Shown here in pieces: positions 25,349-33,942 of a stretch of DNA of 64,000 bases (position 1 is the stretch's first letter; each line of letters opens with the position of its first letter). This DNA is from JBQTKD01 sp052386455 (lineage in GTDB: Bacteria; Actinomycetota; Actinomycetes; Sporichthyales; Sporichthyaceae), in assembly GCA_052386455.1 (NCBI GenBank), contig JBQTKD010000003.1, forward strand, positions 3,425 to 67,424, in the 5' to 3' direction. Position numbers and translations under genes: made by a program. The notes under the pieces were generated by a model. The model saw only the letters and a list, made by a program, of their open reading frames with translations, searched no databases and was not told the origin of the DNA.

Positions 25349-28300
25349 CTACTCGGCGGCCTCGACGTCGTCCATGGCCTTGAGGATGCGCTTTTCGGAG
25401 ATGGGGTGGGCGGTGCCGAGCATCTGGGCGAAGAGGCTCACGCGGAGCTCCTCGAGCATCCAGCGGATCTCGACGACGTCCGCGTCCGCGCGACGGGAGG
25501 GGGGCAGGGCCGCGACGAGTTGGGCGTACTCGCGGGAGAGCTGACGGACCGTCGTGGTGCGGGCGGAGTCGCGCACGGGATCGGCGGGGAGGCGCTCGAG
25601 GCGGCGGGCGATGCCGGACAGGTAGCGGGGGAGGTGCGGCAGGCGGGCGACGCCCGTCGCGGCCACGAAGCCCGGGTACAGGAGCGCGTCGTACTGCGCG
25701 CGGGCATCCGCGACGGAGTCCTTGAACGGGCCGTTGGCGGCGGCCGCCAGCTCGCGATCCACCTGCTGAGCCACCGTCAGAACTTTGGCCGTCTGCTGCA
25801 GCACCGCGCGGAGCTGGTCCCGCTGCTGCCCGCGCACCAGGGAGGTCAGGACGTCGAAGCCGTTCCGGTCTCTGGACGGGCCGCCGTGCGCGGCGACGAT
25901 CGCGTCCACCGCCGCGGCCGTGCAGTCCTCCCAGAGCACCGCGCCGTTCGCGTGCGGGGCACCGGCCAGGGCCAGCTTCTGCGCGCTCGTCAGTTCGCCG
26001 AGCAGCCCCTTTACCGGCGACGGCGCCGCGCGCATCAGGAGCCGCCGCACGCCGAGCGCCTGGGAGTTCTCGGCCTCGTGCGGATCCGTCAGGACGCGCA
26101 GGGCCACGGTCCCGTCGGCCTCGGGAACCAACGCGGGATAGCCGCGCACGATCCGGCCGTCCTGTACGTGCTCGTGGGTGAGCGGAATCTGCGCGAGGTC
26201 CGGCCAGGCAGTGAGCTTCGCGCGCTCCAGTTCCGTGGTGCCCGCCTGCACCAGTGCGCGCAGGTCCGGGCTGTGCTTGCGCTGCAGGGCCGTGAGGTCC
26301 TTGCCCGAGCCCAGCGCCGCCCCGCCGCTGCCACGAACCCGGAAGGTGGGGCGCAGCCAGTCCGGCACTCGCTCGACGTCGAAGTCCTCCGACGTCACCG
26401 TCACGCTGCCCGCCGCGGTGAGCTCGCGAGCCAGCGCGGCGAGGATCGAGCCCCCGCCGGCCGGGTTCAGCCGGGGCAGGGCGGCTGCGGCGAACGACCC
26501 GGCGGGGGAGAAGCTGCGCCGGATCCCCTTCGGCAGGCTGCGAATCAGCGCGGTCAGCAGCTCCTCGCGCAGGCCGGGTACGCCCCAGTCGAAGGTCGTC
26601 GGATCGATGCGGTTGAGCACCGCGAGCGGCACTTCGACGGTCACGCCGTCCAGCACCTCGCCCGGCGCGAACTCGTAGTGCAGCGCGAGCTCCTCCCCGC
26701 CGTGCGCCCACGTGTCCGGGAAGTCGTCCGGGGCGATCTCGGCCGCCGCGGCGGACTGCAGCATCTCGAGGCTGAGGTCCAGATCGTTGGGATGCCGCCC
26801 CTTGCGCTTCTTCCACCACGCGTCGAAGTGCCGGGCCGAGACCACGTCCGCCGGGATCCGAGCGTCGTAGAACGCGAACAGCGCCTCGTCGTCGATCACC
26901 AGGCCGCGGCGCCGGGACCGTTCTTCGAGCTCGACGGCCTGCGCGCGCAGCTTCTTGTTGTGCGCGAGGAACCGGTGGTGTGCGTCCCAGTCCTCTTCCA
27001 CGAGCGCGTGCCGGATGAACAGCTCCCGGCACAGCACCGGGTCGATCCGGGCGTAGTCGACCTTGCGACCGACCACCAGCGGCAGCCCGTAGAGCAGGAC
27101 CCGCTCCAGCGCCACCACGTTCCCGCGACGCCGTTCCCAGTGCGGCTCGGAGTAGGTGCGCGTGACCACGTGCGCGGCGGCGGCCTCGATCTGCTCCGGC
27201 TCCACCTTCGCCACCGTCCGCGCGAACAGCCGCGACGTCTCGACGAGCTCCGCCGCCATCACCCACCGCGGCGAGCGACGGGACAGCGCCGAGCCGGGGA
27301 AGATCGCGAAGCGCATGGTGCGCGGCCCGAGGAACGAGCCGTCGGTTGCCGCCGGGTCCTTCATCCCGACGTTGGTCAGCAGCCCGGTCAGCAGCGCCTC
27401 GTGCACCGCGGCCGGTCCGGCCGGATTCGAGTTCCACCGCAGCCCGATCGAGCCGGCCACCTCGCGCAGTTGCGCGACCAGGTCCTGCCACTCCCGGATC
27501 CGCAGCCAGTGCAGGTACTCCTTCTGGCACATCCGCCGGAACGACGCGGAGCTCCGCTCCCGCTGCTGTTCGCGGAGGTAGGACCACAGGTTCAGCCAGG
27601 ACACGAAGTCCGAGGCGTCGTCGTTGAACCGGGCGTGCTGGGCGCGGGCGGCCTCGCGAGCGTCCGCAGGCGCCTCGCGCGGGTCTTGGATGGACAGCGC
27701 CGCGGCGATCACGATGACCTCGCGCAGCGCGCCGAGCCGGTCCGCCTCCAGGATCATCCGGCCCAGCCGTGGGTCGACCGGCAGCACCGCCAGGCGCCGC
27801 CCCAGCTCGGTGATTCCACCCGAGGACAGTGCCCCGAGCTCCTCGAGCAGCAGCACGCCGTCGGCCACCGCCCGCCGATCCGGCGGGTCCAGGAACGGGA
27901 AGTCCGCGATGTCCCCGAGCTCGGCGGACGCCATCGCCAGAATCACCGACGCCAGGTTCGTCCGGAGGATCTCCGGCTCGGTGAACGCCGGGCGTCCCGC
28001 GAAGTCCGATTCCGCGTACAGCCGGATCGCGATGCCCGGCGCCACGCGCCCGCACCGGCCCGACCGCTGGTTCGCCGAGGCCTGCGACACCGGCTCGATC
28101 GGCAGCCGCTGTACCTTGCGCCGCGTGCTGTATCGGGAGATGCGGGCCGTGCCCGCGTCCACCACGTACCGGATCCCCGGCACGGTCAGCGACGTCTCCG
28201 CGACGTTCGTCGCCAGCACGACCCGACGGCCGGGGTGCGGCGCGAACACCCGGTGCTGCTCGGCCACCGACAGCCGCGCGTAGAGGGGGAGGACCTCGAC

Positions 28301-29269
28301 CGGCATCGCCCCCGGCCGCGTAGCCAACGTCGACGCAAGCGCATCGGCGGTGTCCCGGATCTCCCGCTCGCCGGACAGGAACACCAGCACGTCGCCGGGG
28401 CCTTCGCTCAGGAGTTCGTCGACTGCCTCGCACACCGCCGTGGCCTGGTCCAGCGCGTCCTCGCCCGACTCGCTGTCGTTCAGCGGCGGCCGGTACCGCA
28501 GCTCGACGGGGTACCCACGCCCCGACACCTCCACCACCGGGGCCGGAATCCCTCCCGACGCGAAGTGCTCGGCGAACCGCGCGGTGTCGATCGTCGCCGA
28601 GGTGACGATCAGCTTCAGGTCCGGACGCGTCGGGAGCAGCCGATGCAAATAGCCGAGGATGAAGTCGATGTTCAGGCTGCGCTCGTGCGCCTCGTCCACG
28701 ATCAACGTGTCGTACGACAGCAATCGAGGGTCGCTGCGAATTTGTGTCAGAAGAATGCCGTCGGTCATCACCCGAATCAGCGTGTGCGGATTCGCACGGT
28801 CGGTGAATCGCACCGTGTATCCGACGAGATCTCCGACTTCCGTTCCGATTTCGGAGGCTACGCGGTCCGCGACCGTGCGCGCCGCGAGGCGGCGGGGTTG
28901 AGTGTGCCCGATCTGCCCGCGTACCCCGCGGCCGAGGTCCAGGCACAGCTTGGGCAGCTGGGTCGTCTTGCCCGACCCGGTCTCGCCTGCCACGACCACC
29001 ACCTGGTGATCGAGCAGCGCCGCCCGGATGGACTCGAGGCGAGCCGTGATCGGCAGCTCTGGATAGGAGATTTCCGGCACGGACGCCTCGCGCGCGAGGA
29101 CCCGGTGCTCGGCCGACTCCAACTCGGCAAGGAATGCCGTGGAGTCGACCCCACCGGGCCCGCGCGCGAGGCGTTCGAGACGACGGCCCAGGTGATGGGC
29201 GTCGCGATGGGTCAGCCGCGAGAGTCGCCTGCGCAGCAGGTCGATCTCGAGCTCAGAATTCCCCGCCAT
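25349..29269 (-). CDS. hrpA: ATP-dependent RNA helicase HrpA
   Basis: 1306 aa, the usual length of bacterial HrpA. Walker A GETGSGKT near residues 95-102, DEAH near 190-193, SATIDTARF, and the C-terminal HA2/OB and DUF3418 regions. It unwinds RNA duplexes and acts on ribosomes or mRNA. Start ATG 29269 gives MAGNSELEIDLL. It converges on the DUF4353-like gene with no spacer. A long open frame antisense to it is a codon-bias shadow. Confidence 0.95.
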   Translation of the reverse strand: MAGNSELEIDLLRRRLSRLTHRDAHHLGRRLERLARGPGGVDSTAFLAELESAEHRVLAREASVPEISYPELPITARLESIRAALLDHQVVVVAGETGSGKTTQLPKLCLDLGRGVRGQIGHTQPRRLAARTVADRVASEIGTEVGDLVGYTVRFTDRANPHTLIRVMTDGILLTQIRSDPRLLSYDTLIVDEAHERSLNIDFILGYLHRLLPTRPDLKLIVTSATIDTARFAEHFASGGIPAPVVEVSGRGYPVELRYRPPLNDSESGEDALDQATAVCEAVDELLSEGPGDVLVFLSGEREIRDTADALASTLATRPGAMPVEVLPLYARLSVAEQHRVFAPHPGRRVVLATNVAETSLTVPGIRYVVDAGTARISRYSTRRKVQRLPIEPVSQASANQRSGRCGRVAPGIAIRLYAESDFAGRPAFTEPEILRTNLASVILAMASAELGDIADFPFLDPPDRRAVADGVLLLEELGALSSGGITELGRRLAVLPVDPRLGRMILEADRLGALREVIVIAAALSIQDPREAPADAREAARAQHARFNDDASDFVSWLNLWSYLREQQRERSSASFRRMCQKEYLHWLRIREWQDLVAQLREVAGSIGLRWNSNPAGPAAVHEALLTGLLTNVGMKDPAATDGSFLGPRTMRFAIFPGSALSRRSPRWVMAAELVETSRLFARTVAKVEPEQIEAAAAHVVTRTYSEPHWERRRGNVVALERVLLYGLPLVVGRKVDYARIDPVLCRELFIRHALVEEDWDAHHRFLAHNKKLRAQAVELEERSRRRGLVIDDEALFAFYDARIPADVVSARHFDAWWKKRKGRHPNDLDLSLEMLQSAAAAEIAPDDFPDTWAHGGEELALHYEFAPGEVLDGVTVEVPLAVLNRIDPTTFDWGVPGLREELLTALIRSLPKGIRRSFSPAGSFAAAALPRLNPAGGGSILAALARELTAAGSVTVTSEDFDVERVPDWLRPTFRVRGSGGAALGSGKDLTALQRKHSPDLRALVQAGTTELERAKLTAWPDLAQIPLTHEHVQDGRIVRGYPALVPEADGTVALRVLTDPHEAENSQALGVRRLLMRAAPSPVKGLLGELTSAQKLALAGAPHANGAVLWEDCTAAAVDAIVAAHGGPSRDRNGFDVLTSLVRGQQRDQLRAVLQQTAKVLTVAQQVDRELAAAANGPFKDSVADARAQYDALLYPGFVAATGVARLPHLPRYLSGIARRLERLPADPVRDSARTTTVRQLSREYAQLVAALPPSRRADADVVEIRWMLEELRVSLFAQMLGTAHPISEKRILKAMDDVEAAE

Positions 29270-29330
29270 CGCAGGGCAAATGTTAAGAGGTTCGGCTCCG
29301 AGACGGGAAACCGGTTACGGGGACGGTCGG

Positions 29331-29561
29331 TCAGACCGTCAGCCGGGGGCGCCCAGAGGCGGCCGCAGCGGGGAGTGTGCCGGCCTGCGAGAACTGGCGC
29401 CAGTTCGCCTGGGCGGCGAGCTCCGCGGTGCGGCGCTCCTCGAGCGCGTTGCGAGCGTTGGCGAGAGAACCCCGATGGATGGGCTCCGAGAGCACCGTCA
29501 ACGTCGCGTCGAAAGCCAACGCGGTGATCGTGCCGAGTCGAGAGCGAGTTGCGGGGAACAC
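29331..29561 (-). CDS. Small hypothetical protein (76 aa)
   Basis: GTG 29561 has GAGAGG about ten bases upstream. The sequence has a natural composition with an amphipathic helical middle (ANARNALEERRTAELAAQANW). No transmembrane segment or known domain. It lies upstream of hrpA on the same strand with a 61-bp gap, and might be co-transcribed. Confidence 0.5.
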   Translation of the reverse strand: MFPATRSRLGTITALAFDATLTVLSEPIHRGSLANARNALEERRTAELAAQANWRQFSQAGTLPAAAASGRPRLTV

Positions 29562-29918
29562 TGGAATTTCCTCTCCGGCGGCGGGTGCCGTTCGGTGGTT
29601 GGTCCGGGAAGGCCGTCACGCTAACCCGAATGGTGGAACTCGACAATGGCGGTCCGGCGTGGCGCCGGTGTCTCCGAGATGTGAACTTCGGATGAAGCCG
29701 CCCTGTTCCCGGGAGCGCCAAAGAATTCACTCGGTTCTTTGCATTCGGAGGTTTAGGGCGAATTGTCACGGATGCGCAAAAGATTGGGCCAAACGACCGA
29801 TGGGGCATCCCCCGTTCGGACCGCTGCTGGGCTCCTGCGGAACGGGGTCCGGACGAGGTGCGTCAGACCGGGACGCGCGTAGTCGAACGCGCCCCAAAGC
29901 GATTCGAGGTGAGCGAAC
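29562..29918. other. 357-bp divergent intergenic region
   Basis: Between the 76-aa gene and the GGDEF-EAL gene the G+C is visibly lower (for example around 29720-29790). It contains CCGTTCGGAC at 29812-29821, a motif shared with other promoters here. It also has an 8-bp inverted repeat, CCCCGTTC at 29811 and GAACGGGG about 30 bases later. I looked for a c-di-GMP riboswitch and did not find one. Confidence 0.5.
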
Positions 29919-32564
29919 GTGGCAGCCCTCGCGTCCGCCTCCTACGGCGCCCGTCGCCGCACCATTCGCGTCTTGGCCCTGATCGGCGCGCTGCTCGGCA
30001 TCACCTACGTGCTGCTGACCCAGACCGCAGCCCTGGACACCGCCCGGCTCTTCGAGAACGCCGGCGAGAGCTCGATCCTCGGCCCGCCCGTGCTGCTGCC
30101 CTGGTGGTCGCTGGTCCTGATGTTCGCCGCAGCCGAGGCCGTCGTGCTGCACATCCAGGTCCAGCGCGAGGCCCAGACGGTCTCGCTGTCCGAGATCCCG
30201 CTGGTCGTCGGCCTGTTCATGGCCGAGCCGGTGTCGTTGCTCGTCGGACGCACCCTCGGCTCGTTCCTCGTCTTCACCCTTCAGCGCCGGCAGGCACCGA
30301 TCAAGGTCGCCTTCAACACCGCCCTGGTCCTCGCCAGCGGCAGCATCGCACTGACCGTCTGGTCGCTCACCTTCGCCGAGATCCAGTCCGGCCCGCAGGC
30401 CTGGGCCGGCGTCTTCGCCGCCCTCGTCGCCGCCGGCACGTTCGACGCGATCGCCACGACGATGGCGATCGCCTGCTACGAGAACTCCGTAAAGCTGCGC
30501 CGCGTCCTCCGCGAGATCGCGTCGGCCGGCACCCTCGCCGCCGCAGTCGGCACCGTTGGCCTGGTTGCGGCCACCGCGATCTCCTACGACGTCCGCAGCG
30601 CGTTCCTCGTCGAGGCCGCGGGCGCCCTGCTGCTGTTGGCCTACCGGGCCTACGCCAGCCTCCGCGAGCGCCACGAGAGCCTCGAGCAGCTCTACCACTT
30701 CTCCGAGGTCGTCTCCGGCGCCCACGACGTCGACACGGTACTGCGCAGCGTCCTGGAGCAGGCCCGCGAGCTGCTGCGCGCCGACCGCGCCGAGTTCCTC
30801 GGCGCGAACTTCCCCGGCGCCCTCGCGCCGCACCGGATGACTCTGCTCTCCGACGGCTTTCAACAGGGCGAGCCTGCGAGCCGCATTCAGTACAGTCCGG
30901 CCACCGAAGGCCAGGCCGACGACCCCGTCGTCCTCGAGGTGCGCCGCGAGCGCCGCTCGATTCTCATCGTCCGAAACACCCGCGACTCGGCACAGCGCAA
31001 GTGGCTGGACAAGCACGGCCTGCGCGAGGCGATCCTCGTCCCGCTCCACATGGACGGGGCCATCGTCGGCACCCTGTCCGTCGCCAACCGCCTCGGCGAG
31101 GTCCGCGGCTACGACCAGGGCGACGTGCGCCTGCTGGAGACCGTCGCCAACCACGCCGGCGTCGCCCTGAAGTCCGGCAGCCTCATCGCCCGGCTCTCGC
31201 ACGAGGCGCACCACGACACGCTCACCGGCCTGCCGAACCGGCACCTGCTCCAGCAGGAGCTCGACGCCGCGATCGCCGACGTCCGCGCCGGCCGCTCGCG
31301 CGGCTGCGCAGTGATGATCTCCGACCTGAACGGGTTCAAGGAGGTCAACGACACCCTCGGCCACCAGCACGGCGACGAGCTGCTCCGGACCGTCGCCCGG
31401 TCCTTCGTGGTGGCTGCGGCCGGCCGCGCGCTGGTCGCCCGCCTCGGCGGCGACGAGTTCGCGATGCTGATCACCGACGTCGACGACGCCGCGGCCGCCT
31501 TCACCCTCGCCAGCGAAATCGTCAACTCGCTGACCTCGCCGACCCGGATCGACGGCGTCAGCGTCGAGGTCAGCGCCTCGATCGGCGTCGCCATGGCCCC
31601 GTCCCACGCCGAGGACGCCTCCGGCCTGCTCAAGCGGGCCGACGTCGCGATGTACGCGGCCAAGGCCAACGGCGGCGGCGTGCGCCTCTACGACGACGGC
31701 CTGCAGGAGGCCGCGAACCCGAGCCGCCTCACCCTCGTCTCCGACCTCCGGTCCGCGATCCGCGACGGCGGCATCGAGGCGTGGGTCCAGCCCAAGGCCG
31801 CGTTGGCCGACGGCCGGGTCACCGGGGTCGAGGCCCTGGCCCGCTGGCGCCACCCGGTCGACGGCGTTCGCAGCCCGGCCGAGTTCCTGGCCGTTGCCGA
31901 GGCGAACGGCATGATCGGCGCGCTCACCGAGGCAATGCTCGACTCCGCGCTGTCGGCCTGCGCCTCGTGGCTCGCCGAGGGCGTGACCACCGGCGTCGCG
32001 GTCAACGTCTCTCCGCGCAGCCTCAAGGACCCGAGCTTCGTGGACACGGTCGCCGAGGCGCTGCGCCGCAGCGGCGTCGCGGCGAACCTGCTGACCATCG
32101 AGATCACCGAGACCAGCCTGATGGCGGACAGCCCGCAGGCCATCGACCTGCTCTACCGGCTCAGCGGTCTCGGGGTGCGGCTGTCCATCGACGACTTCGG
32201 CACCGGCTACTCCTCGCTGGCGTACCTGCGACGCCTGCCGGTCGACGAGGTCAAGCTCGACCGCGAGTTCACCTCGCGCATCGTCGCCGAGCCGAAGGTC
32301 ATGATGATCGTCCGCTCGATCGCCGACCTGGCCACCAACATGGGCATCGCGATCGTGGCCGAGGGCGTCGAGGACGAGGCCACGTGGAACGCGCTCGCCG
32401 AGCTCGGCGTGCAGTCCGCGCAGGGCTACCACCTCGGCCGTCCCATGCCGGCCGAGGACTTCGTGGACTGGTCCAACCGCTATCACGCGGCCCTGCCCGC
32501 GACCCCGCGCGCCGACGTCAAGGTGCCCGGCCGGCGGCGCCGCAACAGCGCGGGTGTCGCGTAG
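29919..32564 (+). CDS. Membrane GAF-GGDEF-EAL c-di-GMP protein
   Basis: 881 aa from GTG 29919, with GAGGTG upstream. Residues about 15-250 hold seven or eight transmembrane helices. A GAF domain follows (about 265-425), then GGDEF (RLGGDEFAML near 507-516) and EAL (EALARWRHP near 637). Both catalytic motifs are intact, so it may make and degrade c-di-GMP. The EAL metal-site segments EITETSLM, DDFGTGYSS and KLDREF are present. No RxxD inhibitory site is seen before GGDEF. In actinomycetes such proteins control development and motility-like traits. Confidence 0.92.
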   Translation: MAALASASYGARRRTIRVLALIGALLGITYVLLTQTAALDTARLFENAGESSILGPPVLLPWWSLVLMFAAAEAVVLHIQVQREAQTVSLSEIPLVVGLFMAEPVSLLVGRTLGSFLVFTLQRRQAPIKVAFNTALVLASGSIALTVWSLTFAEIQSGPQAWAGVFAALVAAGTFDAIATTMAIACYENSVKLRRVLREIASAGTLAAAVGTVGLVAATAISYDVRSAFLVEAAGALLLLAYRAYASLRERHESLEQLYHFSEVVSGAHDVDTVLRSVLEQARELLRADRAEFLGANFPGALAPHRMTLLSDGFQQGEPASRIQYSPATEGQADDPVVLEVRRERRSILIVRNTRDSAQRKWLDKHGLREAILVPLHMDGAIVGTLSVANRLGEVRGYDQGDVRLLETVANHAGVALKSGSLIARLSHEAHHDTLTGLPNRHLLQQELDAAIADVRAGRSRGCAVMISDLNGFKEVNDTLGHQHGDELLRTVARSFVVAAAGRALVARLGGDEFAMLITDVDDAAAAFTLASEIVNSLTSPTRIDGVSVEVSASIGVAMAPSHAEDASGLLKRADVAMYAAKANGGGVRLYDDGLQEAANPSRLTLVSDLRSAIRDGGIEAWVQPKAALADGRVTGVEALARWRHPVDGVRSPAEFLAVAEANGMIGALTEAMLDSALSACASWLAEGVTTGVAVNVSPRSLKDPSFVDTVAEALRRSGVAANLLTIEITETSLMADSPQAIDLLYRLSGLGVRLSIDDFGTGYSSLAYLRRLPVDEVKLDREFTSRIVAEPKVMMIVRSIADLATNMGIAIVAEGVEDEATWNALAELGVQSAQGYHLGRPMPAEDFVDWSNRYHAALPATPRADVKVPGRRRRNSAGVA

Positions 32565-32687
32565 CCGCAAGCTCTTACCCACTCCGGCGGGATTCACTCG
32601 ATCGGGTGATCGTGCAAAGGCCCGGCGCGTCGGACTTTTGCTAATTCGTCACTTTTGGGCATGATTGCGGCGCTGCACCGCCGAAGT

Positions 32688-32697
32688 CCGAACGGAC
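32688..32697. promoter_or_regulatory. CCGAACGGAC motif upstream of DUF3145 gene
   Basis: CCGAACGGAC, part of the inverted repeat AGTCC-GAAC-GGACT, is 66 bp before the GTG at 32763. The same 10-mer is inside promoter elements A and C and is inverted at 29812. Confidence 0.4.
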
Positions 32698-32762
32698 TCG
32701 CACGAGGCACGAGATCGCTGGGGAAGGCGTCTCTCGGCCGAAGCGAAACCTGGAGGAACTCG

Positions 32763-33260
32763 GTGCCCATCACCCGTGGAGTGCTCTACGTGCACTCCGC
32801 ACAATCTGCAATGTGCTCCCACGTCGAGTGGGCGGTGCAGGGCGTCCTCGGTGTCCCGGTCAAGTGCGACTGGACGCCGCAACCCATCGCGCCGCAGCAG
32901 TGGCGTACGGAGTTGTCCTGGCAGGGAGAGCCCGGTACGGGCGCCCTACTGGCTTCGGCCCTGCGTCCGCACGGCCTACGCTTCGAGGTCACCGAAGAAC
33001 CCTCCGGCGGCCACGAGGGCGCCCGGTACAGCTTCTCGCCGACCCTCGGGGTCTACCACGCGGCCATCGGCCCGCACGGCGACATCATGATCAACGAGGA
33101 CCGGCTGCGGGTCGCCATCGCCCGCGCCCGAGAGACCGAGGACCTCGACCTGTCCGACGAACTCGAGCTCATGCTCGGTCAGCCGTGGGACGACGAACTC
33201 GAGCCGTTCCGCAACGCCGGCGAAGGCGCCCCGGTGCGCTGGCTCCACCGCGTCGGATAA
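32763..33260 (+). CDS. DUF3145 family protein
   Basis: 165 aa from GTG 32763, with TGGAGGAA ten bases upstream. It matches the actinobacteria-specific DUF3145 family (RGVLYVHSAQSAMCSHVEWA, CDWTPQPIAP, WQGEPGTGA). Its function is unknown. In other actinomycetes the gene neighbours the fatty-acid synthesis genes, as here. Confidence 0.85.
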   Translation: MPITRGVLYVHSAQSAMCSHVEWAVQGVLGVPVKCDWTPQPIAPQQWRTELSWQGEPGTGALLASALRPHGLRFEVTEEPSGGHEGARYSFSPTLGVYHAAIGPHGDIMINEDRLRVAIARARETEDLDLSDELELMLGQPWDDELEPFRNAGEGAPVRWLHRVG

Positions 33261-33411
33261 CGACTTGGGCAAGGGCTCTCGCGAACCGCATGAACTGCAT
33301 CGAATAGGGGCACACAGGCTCTCGGAGCATCGAACCCCAAGAACGTGGCCGCCGGCGCCCGCCCGGTGATCGAAGAGTCCCGGCTAGTCCAGGGCGGCCA
33401 CACCACGTACG

Positions 33412-33446
33412 GCGAGCCGGCGGGCGCATATGCCCCGCCGGCTCGC
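33412..33446 (+). terminator. Rho-independent-type terminator
   Basis: A perfect 13-bp stem, GCGAGCCGGCGGG pairing with CCCGCCGGCTCGC, with a 9-base loop and then GCGGTTTT. It would end the DUF3145 transcript. Confidence 0.8.
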
Positions 33447-33470
33447 TGCGGTTTTGATGGCGCGGTTTGA

Positions 33471-33486
33471 TGTGAGCCAGGTCACA
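33471..33486. promoter_or_regulatory. CRP-type binding site
   Basis: TGTGAGCCAGGTCACA is an exact TGTGA-N6-TCACA palindrome, the consensus for CRP/FNR-family regulators including actinobacterial Crp. It is centred about 112 bp before the start of the Cys-rich gene at 33590. Confidence 0.7.
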
Positions 33487-33589
33487 ATCTTTTACCGGTC
33501 TGTCACACGACACGCCTGCCCGATGACGCTGCCGAAACCCTGGTGGCTCAGGTTGAAGTGGCTGGATCGAGTGCGTGGGGAGGACGGGG

Positions 33590-33913
33590 ATGTACTACTA
33601 CGAGCTCTGCACGTTCTGTGGTGGCTTCGGGCAGCCCGGCCCCGGATGTTCCTGCGACAAGCCCTGCCGCTTCGGTGGCTGTCCGGCGCACATCGAGCGC
33701 CAGCGTGCGGCCGGCGTCGAGTGCGTGACCTACTCGCCGGAGTACGAACCCCAGGCCGTGCCGGTGCTGGCGCGGCCGCGCCGGTCCACCGAGGATCTGT
33801 GCCGCAACTGCCGCTCGGCACCGGCGACGACCTCCCGCGGCGGGTACGCGTGCTGCGACGGCTGCTCGGTCGAGGCCGACCTGCCCGTCCACATGCGGCG
33901 CAGCCCCGCCTAG
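33590..33913 (+). CDS. Cysteine-rich small protein (107 aa)
   Basis: ATG 33590 has GGGAGGAC upstream. The sequence has eleven or more cysteines in pairs: CTFCG, CSCDKPCRFGGC, CRNCRS and CCDGC. These suggest one or two zinc-ribbon-like metal sites. It is not a family I recognise. The upstream CRP-type palindrome suggests control by cAMP-Crp or a redox-sensing relative. It converges on the carboxyltransferase gene. Confidence 0.65.
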   Translation: MYYYELCTFCGGFGQPGPGCSCDKPCRFGGCPAHIERQRAAGVECVTYSPEYEPQAVPVLARPRRSTEDLCRNCRSAPATTSRGGYACCDGCSVEADLPVHMRRSPA

Positions 33914-33942
33914 CTCCACTGCCTGCGCTCATCCGTAAGCGG

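Noticed and set aside
25406..29527. Long open frame antisense to hrpA (over 1300 codons)
   Set aside because: Shadow of hrpA third-position G/C; the composition is unnatural and there is no homology pattern.
29761..29850. Possible c-di-GMP riboswitch before the GGDEF-EAL gene
   Set aside because: The conserved GEMM core and tetraloop receptor are not present; only a short inverted repeat is seen.
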